A stretch of 64,000 nucleotides of DNA from Scybalocola_A sp900557175 (GCA_937890745.1 CALADH010000089.1:13031-77030); one strand, 5' to 3'; counted from the stretch's first letter, positions 34,808 to 44,121 are shown. Notes: generated from the letters alone by a model not told the origin. Numbers and translations are program-made.

Positions 34808-35998
34808 TTAAACGAATGCCTTTAACATAGAGCTGCCAATTGTATGCTCAGGCATCGCCACGCCGAAATTTTCCGCAATCGAAGCGCCGATGACTGCAAA
34901 GCTGTCTGCCTCCGGCACAGGTCCGCCGCCTTCCATCGACTTTGAATAAGCAATTAAAGGTACATATTCTCTCGTATGATCCGTCCCTGTATACGTCGGA
35001 TCATTGCCGTGATCGGCTGTAATCAAAAGCAAGTCGTCGTCGCGAAGCTTATCCAGAAGCTCGCCCAGCTTTTTATCAAACTTTTCAATCTCAGCGCCGT
35101 AGCCTTCCGGATTTCTCCGGTGTCCCCAAAGAGCATCGAAATCAACAAGATTTACAAAGCAAAGGCCTTTAAAATCCTCATCACACAGCTCAAGTGTCTG
35201 TATCATCCCGTGCACTGAGCTGTCCGAATGGTATGTTTTTGTGATACCCTCACCGCAGAAAATATCATTGATCTTCCCGACGCCGATCACATCAAGTCCG
35301 GCATCGCAAAGTGCATTCAACGCTGTTTTGCCTGTCGGTTTTAAGGCATAGTCATGACGGTTGCTTGTCCGCTTAAACTCACCTTTTTTCTTTCCGACAT
35401 AAGGCCGGGCAATGACGCGGCCGACACGCCATTCATCCTTCATTGTAATCTCTCTTGCAATTTCACAGCAGCGGTAAAGATTGTCCAGATCAAAGGTTTC
35501 CTCGTTGCCGCATATTTGAAGCACCGAGTCCGCCGATGTATACACAATCATCGCCCCTGTATTGATTTCTTCCTCACCAAGCTCCTCGATAATTTCCGTA
35601 CCACTGGCACTCTTATTACCGATGACGCGCTTGCCGCACCGGCGCTCAAGTTCTTGGATAAGCTCCGGTGGAAATCCGTTTTCCGTAAATGTAATGAAAG
35701 GCTTCTCTGTCTTAATGCCCATCATTTCCCAGTGTCCGGTCATCGTATCCTTTCCGTTGCTCGCTTCCTTAAGGCGCGTATAACGGCCAAGCGGTTTATC
35801 GGCAGCTTTCATGCTGCCGCCGCCGTGAAGATTAATCATCCCAAGCTTTTGAAGATTCGGAATATCCAATGTTCCGAGTTTATTTAAAATATGGCCGAAC
35901 GTATCAACACCGTCATCGCCAAACTTCCCGGCATCGGGCATCGCCCCGATACCGAGAGAGTCAAGAACAATCACAAATATCCGTTTATATTTTTCCAT
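34808..35998 (-). CDS. deoB: Phosphopentomutase DeoB
   Basis: Alkaline-phosphatase superfamily mutase, 396 aa, interconverting (deoxy)ribose-1- and -5-phosphate. Metal-site motifs: FVIVLDSLGIGAMPDAGKFGDDG at the start, GKDTMTGHWEMMG with the phosphorylated Thr, and LLITADHGNDPTYTGTDHTRE. It connects PNP and uridine phosphorylase products to DeoC and the pentose pathway. Confidence 0.96.
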   Translation of the reverse strand: MEKYKRIFVIVLDSLGIGAMPDAGKFGDDGVDTFGHILNKLGTLDIPNLQKLGMINLHGGGSMKAADKPLGRYTRLKEASNGKDTMTGHWEMMGIKTEKPFITFTENGFPPELIQELERRCGKRVIGNKSASGTEIIEELGEEEINTGAMIVYTSADSVLQICGNEETFDLDNLYRCCEIAREITMKDEWRVGRVIARPYVGKKKGEFKRTSNRHDYALKPTGKTALNALCDAGLDVIGVGKINDIFCGEGITKTYHSDSSVHGMIQTLELCDEDFKGLCFVNLVDFDALWGHRRNPEGYGAEIEKFDKKLGELLDKLRDDDLLLITADHGNDPTYTGTDHTREYVPLIAYSKSMEGGGPVPEADSFAVIGASIAENFGVAMPEHTIGSSMLKAFV

Positions 35999-36007
35999 GC
36001 TGACCTC

Positions 36008-36985
36008 CTAAGCCTTCACTAATTTTTTGTACAGCTTCTGCTTCATATCATCATCCGCAAAGGCCGTATCTGCCGCATTCTGTATGATGCGAAGCACCTG
36101 TGCATCCGTCACGCCGTACGTTTTTTGTATAAAATCAAATTCTCTTGTCAAAGACGTATTGCTGACCGTCCGGTTATCCGTATTGACAGAAACTAAAAGT
36201 CCCTCATCCAAAAACAAACCGATCGGATAATCCGCTGTACTTTGTACAGCCTTTGTCTGTAAATTGCTGATCGGACACATCTCAACACCGGTGCCGGCCG
36301 CTCTCACCATTTTTCGGACATCCTTATCAAGCCTCATGGCGATGCCGTGACCGATTCTTTTGGCACCGGCTTCAATGGCATCGGCAATATTGACTGTGCT
36401 GCCGCATTCCCCGGCATGAATTGTAAACGGCATTCCAAGAGCCTTTGTTTTTTGAAACAAATCCATAAATGCGCTCATCGGGTAAAGACTTTCCGCGCCC
36501 GCCAAATCTGCAGCACAAACACCGGCGCCTAAAAATTCCCGTGCAGTTTTAATCATTTTAAAATTATCTTCTTCACTGTGATGGCGCATCGCACACGTAA
36601 TCACATTATAATCAACGCCAAAGGCTTTTCGCCCGCACTCAAGTCCGGCAAGAAGTGCTTCAAGCACCGCCCGCGTATCCATGCCTTTCCCGACTGATAA
36701 AAGCGGGGCAAAACGAATTTCCGCATAACAGACATTTTCCTCATGCATTGTCCGGAGGACATCATAACCCGCATCAAAAAGTCCTTTTTCATCCTGAATA
36801 CAACTGCACGGCAGCTCAAACTTTTCAAGATACTCCACAAGGCTTTCACAGTCATCCGATACTGAAAGCTCCGCTTGTGATACTTCGCGCTGCAGATGGC
36901 TCTCCATAAATGCTCTGCTTAATGAGCCGTCCAAATGGCAGTGCAGCTCAACTTTTGGAAGCTGCTTTAATTGTTCAATCGTCAT
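36008..36985 (-). CDS. add: Adenosine deaminase
   Basis: 325 aa amidohydrolase. Zinc and catalytic motifs: LPKVELHCHLDGSLS, FTIHAGECG, RIGHGIAM and SVNTDNRTVSNTSL (Asp ligand; the second Asp of the common NTDDP is Asn here). It converts (deoxy)adenosine to (deoxy)inosine, feeding PNP. Ten bases upstream of deoB. Confidence 0.94.
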   Translation of the reverse strand: MTIEQLKQLPKVELHCHLDGSLSRAFMESHLQREVSQAELSVSDDCESLVEYLEKFELPCSCIQDEKGLFDAGYDVLRTMHEENVCYAEIRFAPLLSVGKGMDTRAVLEALLAGLECGRKAFGVDYNVITCAMRHHSEEDNFKMIKTAREFLGAGVCAADLAGAESLYPMSAFMDLFQKTKALGMPFTIHAGECGSTVNIADAIEAGAKRIGHGIAMRLDKDVRKMVRAAGTGVEMCPISNLQTKAVQSTADYPIGLFLDEGLLVSVNTDNRTVSNTSLTREFDFIQKTYGVTDAQVLRIIQNAADTAFADDDMKQKLYKKLVKA

Positions 36986-36989
36986 CGTC

Positions 36990-37427
36990 TCATCTCCCCT
37001 GCACTATTTTTCCAAGATTTTCAGGTCCGAAGCCAAGCGGCAGCAATTCTTTTAACGTATAAATGTCATACTTCTCTCGATTGACGGCAAGAATGATTAA
37101 AAATGTATCCGGATCACAAAATTCTTCCATCACCTGACGGCAGACGCCGCACGGCGCAGCATACGATGTCGGTACGCCGTCCATGCCGCCCACAATACAA
37201 ATGGCTTTAAATGCCCGCTCGCCCTCACTGACTGCCTTAAAAATAGCTGTCCGCTCCGCACAGTTTGTCGGCGTATACGAAGCATTTTCAATATTACAGC
37301 CCGTATAAAGCTTACCGTTTTTTGTTAAAAGCGCGGCGCCGACTTTAAAACCCGAATAAGGTGCATAAGCATAAGAAAGCTGTGCCATTGCAGCATCAAT
37401 CATTTCATCAATAAGCTTTTTGTCCAT
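36990..37427 (-). CDS. cdd: Cytidine deaminase
   Basis: 145 aa, homotetrameric zinc deaminase type. YAPYSGFKVGAAL, the catalytic region NCAERTAIFKA (Cys ligand and catalytic Glu) and PCGVCRQVMEEF (two Cys ligands). It converts (deoxy)cytidine to (deoxy)uridine for uridine phosphorylase. ATG at 37427 follows GGAGG. Confidence 0.96.
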   Translation of the reverse strand: MDKKLIDEMIDAAMAQLSYAYAPYSGFKVGAALLTKNGKLYTGCNIENASYTPTNCAERTAIFKAVSEGERAFKAICIVGGMDGVPTSYAAPCGVCRQVMEEFCDPDTFLIILAVNREKYDIYTLKELLPLGFGPENLGKIVQGR

Positions 37428-37443
37428 CACATACCTCCGCACA

Positions 37444-38109
37444 TTAATAGCCGGATGCCTCCTCGTTTTTCACAAGCTTGATCATTCTGCTTGTGCCGAG
37501 GCGGTCTGCCCCAAGCTCAAGAAAACGTCTGGCATCATCCATTGTCGAAATGCCGCCGGCCGCTTTAATTTTCACATCAGGCCCCACATGCGCCGCAAAA
37601 AGCGCCACATCATCAAAGGTCGCTCCGGCTGTAGAAAAGCCTGTCGATGTTTTAATATAATCGGCGCCAGCCGCTGTCACAACGTCACACATTTTGATTT
37701 TTTCTTCCTCTGTCAGAAGACACGTCTCAATAATGACCTTTAAAATCTTATCGCCGCAGGCTGCCTTTAATGTGCGTATTTCTTCTTCTACAAGATCATA
37801 TCTCCGATCCTTTACCCAGCCGATATTAATCACCATATCAATCTCTGACGCACCATTTGCAATGGCATCCCTTGTCTCAAATTCCTTTGTTTTTGTCGTC
37901 ATATAGCCGTTTGGAAAACCAATAACTGTACATACAGGCACGCGCCCCTGCATATAGTCTGCTGCACGGCGCACATAGCTTGGCGGAATACATACCGAAG
38001 CTGTCTCATATTTAATGGCGTCATCACAAATCTGTTTTATTTCCTCCCATGTCGCTCCCTGAAGTAAAAGCGTATGGTCTACATGTTTTAAAATCTCACT
38101 ATTATTCAT
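37444..38109 (-). CDS. deoC: Deoxyribose-phosphate aldolase
   Basis: 221 aa class I aldolase: IDHTLL-like start (LKHVDHTLLLQGATWEEI), VIIETCLLTEEEK, and the Schiff-base Lys in GADYIKTSTGFSTAGAT. It splits deoxyribose-5-phosphate to glyceraldehyde-3-phosphate and acetaldehyde. Start ATG 38109 with AAGGAG; overlaps the udp end by eight bases. Confidence 0.96.
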   Translation of the reverse strand: MNNSEILKHVDHTLLLQGATWEEIKQICDDAIKYETASVCIPPSYVRRAADYMQGRVPVCTVIGFPNGYMTTKTKEFETRDAIANGASEIDMVINIGWVKDRRYDLVEEEIRTLKAACGDKILKVIIETCLLTEEEKIKMCDVVTAAGADYIKTSTGFSTAGATFDDVALFAAHVGPDVKIKAAGGISTMDDARRFLELGADRLGTSRMIKLVKNEEASGY

Positions 38110-38890
38110 GATTGTTCTCCTTATCTTTGCGAATAAGCTGACGGATTGCTTCCACAGCAACCTGAATCGCCATATCCGTGTCATGGGCTACCGGATTTTC
38201 CATACCAAGCTTCTCCCGCTCCTGATTTGCCACAACGAGGAAGCATGAGCCTGCGCGGACATGAAGATAGCTTGCCACAACAAACAGCGCTGCCGACTCC
38301 ATCTCGGAGGCAAGACAGCCAAGCCGCTTCCACGCCTCCCATTTATTCATCAGTTCATAGCTGACCGGCTTTGTCTCCGGCTCGTGCTGGCCGTAGAAAG
38401 CATCCTTACACTGGACAACACCCGTATGGAACGGATAGCCTTTCTTTGCCGCCGCTTCCATCAGCGCATTGGTCACTGTAATATCGGCCACCGCCGGAAA
38501 TTCCATCGGTGCATACTCCCGGCTTGTTCCCTCCATACGGATCGCGCCTGTCGCCACAACGACATCGCCGCTTTTTACATCAAGCTGCATCCCGCCGCAC
38601 GTTCCGATTCTTATAAATGTATCGGCGCCGCAGCGGTATAACTCCTCCATTGCAATTGAAGCCGAAGGGCCGCCGATGCCTGTGGACGTCACGCTGACTT
38701 TCACGCCGTCCAGCGTTCCCGTATAAGTCACATATTCTCTGTTGTCCGCAATAAGCACCGGATTATCAAAATATTGGGCAATTTTCACACACCGCTTCGG
38801 ATCGCCCGGCATAATGACGTACCGTCCGATTTCTCCTTCAGCCACCTGTATGTGATACTGTCTGCTTTCATCTTCTGAATAATTCTTCAT
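38102..38890 (-). CDS. udp: Uridine phosphorylase
   Basis: 262 aa NP-I family phosphorylase: GRYVIMPGDPKRC phosphate loop, VSVTSTGIGGPSASIAMEEL, RIGTCGGMQ, and LASEMESAALFVVA with the ribose-binding Glu-Met-Glu. It cleaves uridine/deoxyuridine. It links the uptake genes to the catabolic genes of the operon. Confidence 0.93.
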   Translation of the reverse strand: MKNYSEDESRQYHIQVAEGEIGRYVIMPGDPKRCVKIAQYFDNPVLIADNREYVTYTGTLDGVKVSVTSTGIGGPSASIAMEELYRCGADTFIRIGTCGGMQLDVKSGDVVVATGAIRMEGTSREYAPMEFPAVADITVTNALMEAAAKKGYPFHTGVVQCKDAFYGQHEPETKPVSYELMNKWEAWKRLGCLASEMESAALFVVASYLHVRAGSCFLVVANQEREKLGMENPVAHDTDMAIQVAVEAIRQLIRKDKENNHE

Positions 38891-38907
38891 AGCGCGTCTC
38901 CTTTCTT

Positions 38908-39849
38908 CTATCTCTGTCCCTTATCGTACGGAATACCTTCTGCCTTCGGTGCTCTCGATTTTTTAGAAACAAAGATAAGCACAATCAACGAAATAATATA
39001 CGGAAGCATGTTATATAATGTACTTGGAAGCTTTAAGGCAACCATAAAATCAAAGCCTGTGTAAACATTGGAAAGTGCACGGAAAAATCCGAACAGCAGC
39101 GCTGCAAGGCCGATGCTCACCGGCTTCCACTGACCGAAAATCATAACTGCCAGCGCAAGAAAACCAAAACCGGCAACACCATTTTCAAACTTCCACTCGC
39201 TGACACCCGCCGTAATATAGACAAGGCCGCCAAGACCGCCCAAGGCGCCGGAAATAAGCACGCCTGCATAACGCATTTTATAAACATTGATACCGACAGA
39301 ATCCGCTGCCTGAGGATGCTCGCCGCAGGCACAAAGTCTTAAGCCGAACTTTGTTTTATATAAAACAACATAAGCAGCAACAAGAACAAGGAAGGCAATC
39401 AGCATAAACCAGTTAAATTCAAAACCGCCGATATTTAACGTAAATGCCTGCTTTGCCGGACCGTAGGCAACAGTTGACGACACGTTGCCCACGTTTTCTG
39501 CTGTGTTAATTGCACGGACTAAAACAACAGCCGCTGCAGGTCCCAAAAGATTGAGTGCCGTACCGACAAGTGTCTGATCCGCATTAAAACGTATCGCCGC
39601 CACCGCAAGCAGCAGTGAAAACAGCATACCGACAGCAACACTTGCCAAAATAACAACAATGATCGTCAGCGGCGCCGCAAGACTTGCACCGATATATTTC
39701 ATTGTCAGGGCGCCGCCTAAAGCGCCGATAACCATAATGCCCTCAAGGCCGATGTTAATGACACCGCTGTGCTCCGAGAAGCAGCCGCCGAGGGCTACAA
39801 GCACAAGTACGGAAGCAAATATTAATGTATACTGGATTAATAACGACAT
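38908..39849 (-). CDS. nupQ: Nucleoside ABC transporter permease (NupQ type)
   Basis: 313 aa BPD_transp_2 family permease with eight to ten helices; GLEGIMVIGALGGALT and CGEHPQAADSVGINVYKMRYAGVLISGALGGLGG are typical of the YufQ/NupQ half. With NupP it forms the channel of a BmpA-dependent guanosine/nucleoside importer. Its ATG shares one base with the stop codon of nupP (TAATG). Confidence 0.9.
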   Translation of the reverse strand: MSLLIQYTLIFASVLVLVALGGCFSEHSGVINIGLEGIMVIGALGGALTMKYIGASLAAPLTIIVVILASVAVGMLFSLLLAVAAIRFNADQTLVGTALNLLGPAAAVVLVRAINTAENVGNVSSTVAYGPAKQAFTLNIGGFEFNWFMLIAFLVLVAAYVVLYKTKFGLRLCACGEHPQAADSVGINVYKMRYAGVLISGALGGLGGLVYITAGVSEWKFENGVAGFGFLALAVMIFGQWKPVSIGLAALLFGFFRALSNVYTGFDFMVALKLPSTLYNMLPYIISLIVLIFVSKKSRAPKAEGIPYDKGQR

Positions 39850-40988
39850 TATGCTTCGCCTCCTTTCTTTTCTTTAAGCGCAAGCTTTTCATCTCTCTTG
39901 TCCAAGAACCGGTTAAACCATATTTTAAAGAAGAATACAAATCCGCACAAATAAATGATAAACGCTGAAATCAGATCAGAAATCTGTGAACAGTACATCG
40001 TCTTATCAACATAAGAACCGCCGCTTGTAATATGCTGGATAAAATATGATGAGAAAATCGCACCAATCGGGCTTGAACCGCCGAGGAAAGCCGCCGCGAT
40101 ACCGTTAAAGCCCATGGCCGGAATACTTGTCTGCTGTACCATCCACTGCTCAATACCTGACAAATAAAAGATACCTGCGCCCATACCTGCAAGACCGCCG
40201 GAAATCATCATTGTCACGATAATATTTCTCTTTTCTTTCATGCCGCAGTATTTTGCCGCATTTTTATTAAAACCTGTTGCCTTAAGCTCATAACCAAACT
40301 TTGTCTTTCCAAGGAGTATCCACACAAGAATTGCTGCCACAACCGAAAGGACTACGCCGATTGTCACAAACTCATTATTTGAAAACAGCTTATCAAGCCC
40401 CGCATTCGGGAGCAGCGCCGCCTCGTTTGTACTTGCCAGCGTCTTTGTATACGGCGTCGCGTCCTCTTTGACTGTTGTCAGAAGCATATTGACACAGTAA
40501 AGACCAATCCAGTTAAGCATAATACATGAAATAACTTCATTGACATTAAAATAAGCTTTCAGTGCGCCGGAAATACCGCCGACAACCGCTGCAAGAATAA
40601 TGCCTGTCAGAAGACATACATACCACGGCATATGAAGGCCAATGGCACAATAGATACTTGCGCCCGCACCGATGACATACTGTCCGGCAACACCGATATT
40701 AAAAAGTCCGACCTTCCATGCAAACAACACAGAAAGGGAACACATTAAAAGTGCCGACGCTTTAACAAGCGTTGTTCCGAAATACTTCATCTGGGCCACC
40801 GGGCTCGGATAGTATAAAAAGTTCTTTAAAATTGCCCCGATCGCTTTGGAAGCGCCGCCCGGATTAATAATAAGCAGAACAATATAACCGATAATCAGAC
40901 CGATGATAATACAAAGGAGCGAACCTGCGATTGTCTGAAAGGCGCTGTTTCTTAAAATACTGTTCTTTTTCTTTGTTTCCCCGCTCAT
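39849..40988 (-). CDS. nupP: Nucleoside ABC transporter permease (NupP type)
   Basis: 379 aa BPD_transp_2 permease of the YufP/NupP half; VGLFNIGVAGQYVIGAGASIYCA and FNKNAAKYCGMKEKRNIIVTMMISGGLAGM are family features, and it has a longer extracytoplasmic loop than NupQ. The start overlaps the nupO stop as ATGA, so coupled translation is likely. Confidence 0.9.
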   Translation of the reverse strand: MSGETKKKNSILRNSAFQTIAGSLLCIIIGLIIGYIVLLIINPGGASKAIGAILKNFLYYPSPVAQMKYFGTTLVKASALLMCSLSVLFAWKVGLFNIGVAGQYVIGAGASIYCAIGLHMPWYVCLLTGIILAAVVGGISGALKAYFNVNEVISCIMLNWIGLYCVNMLLTTVKEDATPYTKTLASTNEAALLPNAGLDKLFSNNEFVTIGVVLSVVAAILVWILLGKTKFGYELKATGFNKNAAKYCGMKEKRNIIVTMMISGGLAGMGAGIFYLSGIEQWMVQQTSIPAMGFNGIAAAFLGGSSPIGAIFSSYFIQHITSGGSYVDKTMYCSQISDLISAFIIYLCGFVFFFKIWFNRFLDKRDEKLALKEKKGGEA

Positions 40989-42520
40989 GCTTTTGCCTCC
41001 TTCCTCTTAGAGCCGGCCATGTAAAGACCAAGTTCTTCAACCGTCACTTCTTTAGGATTAAATTCACCGACAATCTCACCTTCATACATGACAAGAATCC
41101 TGTCAGAAACATTCATAACTTCATCCAGTTCAAGACTGACTAAAAGCACACCTTTTCCCGCATCTCTCTGGGCAACAAGCTGCTTGTGGATATATTCAAT
41201 AGCGCCGACGTCAAGACCTCTTGTCGGCTGTACAGCAACTAAAAGCTCAGGATTTTTATCAATTTCACGGGCAATGATGGCTTTCTGCTGATTACCGCCG
41301 GACATTGAACGCGCCTTTGTCACTGCGCCCTGTCCCGAACGGATATCGTACTGTTCAATCAGACGGTTGGCATATTTTCGTATCTCACGGCGTTTTAAAA
41401 ATCCCGCCTTATTTGTAAACTGCGGTTCAAAATACCGCTGAAGCACAATATTATCTTCAAGCGAATAATCAAGGACAAGACCATGCTTATGACGATCCTC
41501 CGGAATATGGCTCATGCCCGATACAAGACGCTTTCTTATGGAAGCATGTGTAATATCCGTGCCGTTCATCGTAATCTTACCGCTCTTTAACGGCTCAAGT
41601 CCCGTAAGTCCGTAGACAAATTCTGTCTGTCCGTTGCCGTCAATACCTGCGATACAGACAATCTCACCTCTGTGCACCTGAAGTGAAACATTATTGACCG
41701 CATTATTTTTATGATGCTTTGAAGCAACCGTCATACCTTCAATATCAAGAACAACTTCCTTCGGCTTTGCCTCCTCTTTTTCTACGATGAAATTGACATC
41801 TCGTCCAACCATCATCGCTGACAATTTTTCCGGCGTCGTATCTTTGATATCTACTGTACCGATATATTTCCCTTTTCGCAAAACGCTGCATCGGTCAGCA
41901 ACCTGCATAATCTCCGCCAGCTTATGGGTAATAAAAAGAATACTCTTGCCCTCGGCCGCAAGGTTCTTCATAATCGTCATCAATTCCTGAATCTCCTGGG
42001 GTGTCAGCACTGCCGTCGGCTCATCAAAAATAAGAATTTCATTATCACGGTAGAGCATCTTTAAAATTTCCGTTCTCTGCTGCATGCCGACTGTAATATC
42101 CTCAATAATTGCATCCGGATCAACAAAAAGGCCGTACTTTTCCGACAGCGCCACAACCTTTTTACGTGCCTCATCCTTTTTTAAGAATCCGCCCTTTGTC
42201 GTCTCTGCACCAAGAATAATATTGTCTAAAACCGAAAAACATTCAACAAGCTTAAAATGCTGGTGCACCATACCGATACCGAGTGCATTGGCATCATTCG
42301 GATCATTAATCTGAACCTTTTTTCCGTCTTTTCGTATCTCGCCCTCCTCCGGCTGGTACAGACCGAAAAGCACGCTCATCAGTGTCGATTTGCCTGCGCC
42401 GTTTTCTCCTAAAAGCGCATGAATCTCTCCTTTTTTAAGCTGTAAAGTAATATTATCATTTGCTATAATCCCCGGAAACCGCTTTGTGATCCCAAGCATC
42501 TCTATCGCATAATTATCCAT
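40985..42520 (-). CDS. nupO: Nucleoside ABC transporter ATP-binding protein, two domains (NupO type)
   Basis: 511 aa fused ATPase. Domain 1: Walker A GENGAGKST, Walker B ILIFDEPTAVL. Domain 2: GIDGNGQTE in place of a full Walker A, signature SGGNQQKAIIARE, and degenerate Walker B LLVAVQPTRGLDVG. This pattern is standard for sugar/nucleoside (CUT2/BmpA) importers. It lies 160 bases after nupN, with a terminator in the gap that should reduce its expression relative to the binding protein. Confidence 0.92.
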   Translation of the reverse strand: MDNYAIEMLGITKRFPGIIANDNITLQLKKGEIHALLGENGAGKSTLMSVLFGLYQPEEGEIRKDGKKVQINDPNDANALGIGMVHQHFKLVECFSVLDNIILGAETTKGGFLKKDEARKKVVALSEKYGLFVDPDAIIEDITVGMQQRTEILKMLYRDNEILIFDEPTAVLTPQEIQELMTIMKNLAAEGKSILFITHKLAEIMQVADRCSVLRKGKYIGTVDIKDTTPEKLSAMMVGRDVNFIVEKEEAKPKEVVLDIEGMTVASKHHKNNAVNNVSLQVHRGEIVCIAGIDGNGQTEFVYGLTGLEPLKSGKITMNGTDITHASIRKRLVSGMSHIPEDRHKHGLVLDYSLEDNIVLQRYFEPQFTNKAGFLKRREIRKYANRLIEQYDIRSGQGAVTKARSMSGGNQQKAIIAREIDKNPELLVAVQPTRGLDVGAIEYIHKQLVAQRDAGKGVLLVSLELDEVMNVSDRILVMYEGEIVGEFNPKEVTVEELGLYMAGSKRKEAKA

Positions 42521-42553
42521 TCTTTACAGGCCTCCCTTCTTTGATATAGACCA

Positions 42554-42590
42554 AAGCGGACAAGTCCGCTTTAAACACCCTAAATTCCTC
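42554..42590. repeat. Dispersed repeat with GGACAAGTCCGCTTT core, copy 2
   Basis: Palindrome AAGCGGAC-AA-GTCCGCTT followed by CACCCTAAATTCC; copy 1 is at 26866-26900. In the nupN-nupO gap. Confidence 0.5.
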
Positions 42591-42597
42591 TCGGAAC

Positions 42598-42638
42598 TTT
42601 TTTATGATATGTGAAATTGTTTCCTATGTCACAAAAAA
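42598..42638. repeat. Palindromic dispersed repeat, copy 2
   Basis: TTTTTTATGATAT ... CTATGTCACAAAAAA, related to the perfect palindrome at 21073-21113; the right arm (TTTCCTATGTCACAAAAAA) is identical in both copies, the left arm has drifted. Confidence 0.55.
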
Positions 42639-42661
42639 GGGAGTGGGAAACGCCCACTCCC
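42639..42661 (-). terminator. Terminator after nupN (internal to the operon)
   Basis: GGGAGTGGG / CCCACTCCC stem with a 5-base loop and six T on the minus strand, 20 bases after the nupN stop. Partial termination would give more binding protein than membrane parts. Confidence 0.8.
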
Positions 42662-42680
42662 CAGGTTTTAAATCGCCTGT

Positions 42681-43928
42681 TTATTTAATCTTACCATAGT
42701 CATTCACTGTAATTTCAGTTGCAGGTAAAGCTGTGATATCGTCAGAAACCTTAACTTCACCGTCATAAATCTTCTTTACAAGTGCGCGGTAATCATCTTC
42801 TGTAAAACCGTCGCCCCACTGTGTGCTTTCGATTGGAAGCTGAACGTAGTTTTCTTCAGCATTCTCAGAAATCATACCGAGAACATCAATCTTGCCTGCA
42901 TGATCGCTCCACTTGCCGTCTTTAATGTCTGTGAGAACGTTTGTGACTGTCTCTTTAAGACCTTTCATTGCTGATGTTACTGTAAGGCCTTCGCCGTAAT
43001 TTGTATCAATGATTGCTTTCTGGTCTGTATCAACACCGATTACTTTGCCGCCGGCTTTCACTGCTGCTTCTGCTGCAGATGTATAAATACCGCCGCCGCA
43101 TGCGAATACAGCTTCTACACCTTTAGAGCTGTACCATGTGTCCATATAAGCTGTGATGTCAGCGTCGCCGTAGAACTGTCCGCCGCATACATACTCAACT
43201 GTCACATCATTTGTAATGCCGAGCTCTTTTGCAGCTGCGTCAGCGCCCTGAACATAACCATAACCGAAACGTGTTACAGCAGGTACTGCCATACCGCCGA
43301 GGAAGCCAAGATGCTTATAGCCTAACTTCACTGCTGCATAGCCTGCCATATAACCGGAAATTTCTTCCTGATAAGTACAGCAGTAAACATTGTCTTCTGT
43401 GTAATAATCTGTCACATTGTAATCGTCCGGATTGCCGCTGTAGCTTTCGCCGATCGCTTTTGAACAGATATCGTTGGCACCCATATCAAGAACGATAAAT
43501 TTTACGTCCGGATAAAGCTCTGACTCTGTAATAATTGCCTGTGCAAATAAGTAGCCCGGAAGAACAACAATGTTCGCACCGTCTGCGATTGCCTGATCAA
43601 CACTTGCAATTCTTGATTCATCTGCATCACTCTGAGGTTTGTAGTAAGTAAATTCTACACCGTTCGACTCTGACCATGCTTTGCACGCCTCATATGTTGT
43701 CTGGTTAAAGCTCTGGTCTGTAATATCACCGGAGTCTGTTACCATGGCAATCTTCATATCCGTAACAGCCTCTGCGCCTTCTGTGTCCCCGGCGCCCTCT
43801 GTACCGGCCTGTGCCTCTGTAGTCTTTGTCGTGTCATCCGTTTTTTTGTCATCACTGCTGCTGCCGCAGGCTGCAAGTGAAAGTGCCATCACACCTGCAA
43901 GAAGCATTGAAATAACTCTCTTTTTCAT
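42681..43928 (-). CDS. nupN: BMP-family nucleoside-binding lipoprotein (NupN type)
   Basis: 415 aa. Signal peptide with lipobox LAACG, a low-complexity Thr/Glu/Gly linker, then a BmpA/PnrA fold: MKIAMVTDSGDITDQSFNQTTYEACKAW, LGFLGGMAVPAVTRFGYGYVQGADAAAKELG, AVFACGGGIYTSAAEAAVKAGGKVIGVD. It captures purine or other nucleosides outside the membrane. First gene of the eleven-gene nucleoside operon. Confidence 0.92.
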   Translation of the reverse strand: MKKRVISMLLAGVMALSLAACGSSSDDKKTDDTTKTTEAQAGTEGAGDTEGAEAVTDMKIAMVTDSGDITDQSFNQTTYEACKAWSESNGVEFTYYKPQSDADESRIASVDQAIADGANIVVLPGYLFAQAIITESELYPDVKFIVLDMGANDICSKAIGESYSGNPDDYNVTDYYTEDNVYCCTYQEEISGYMAGYAAVKLGYKHLGFLGGMAVPAVTRFGYGYVQGADAAAKELGITNDVTVEYVCGGQFYGDADITAYMDTWYSSKGVEAVFACGGGIYTSAAEAAVKAGGKVIGVDTDQKAIIDTNYGEGLTVTSAMKGLKETVTNVLTDIKDGKWSDHAGKIDVLGMISENAEENYVQLPIESTQWGDGFTEDDYRALVKKIYDGEVKVSDDITALPATEITVNDYGKIK

Positions 43929-43973
43929 GTTTTTTCCTCCTTAAAATTCCCTTTGGAATCAAATGATGTCATA

Positions 43974-44002
43974 AGTATACCACTAATTGCTTATTTTGTA
44001 TA
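43974..44002 (-). promoter_or_regulatory. Promoter of the nucleoside operon
   Basis: Minus-strand -35-like TATACA (43997-44002), 17-base spacer, -10 TATACT (43974-43979). The poor -35 suggests an activator is needed. Confidence 0.7.
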
Positions 44003-44015
44003 GGACTTAAGTCCT
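44002..44015 (-). promoter_or_regulatory. Perfect palindrome at -41.5, likely Crp/Fnr-type activator site
   Basis: AGGACTTAAGTCCT, a perfect 14-bp palindrome whose last base is the first base of the -35 hexamer. With the promoter above, its centre falls at about -41.5 from the predicted start, the standard class II position for Crp/Fnr activators. The operon encodes such a regulator (34058-34786). Confidence 0.6.
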
Positions 44016-44121
44016 TTTTTTAAAATTAAACGGCATTTTGCAGTATGCAACACAATTTATCATTCTTTTTTTGTGTATATTTTATGATACTTTTAAAAAT
44101 CAATGCACAAAAGTGACAATT

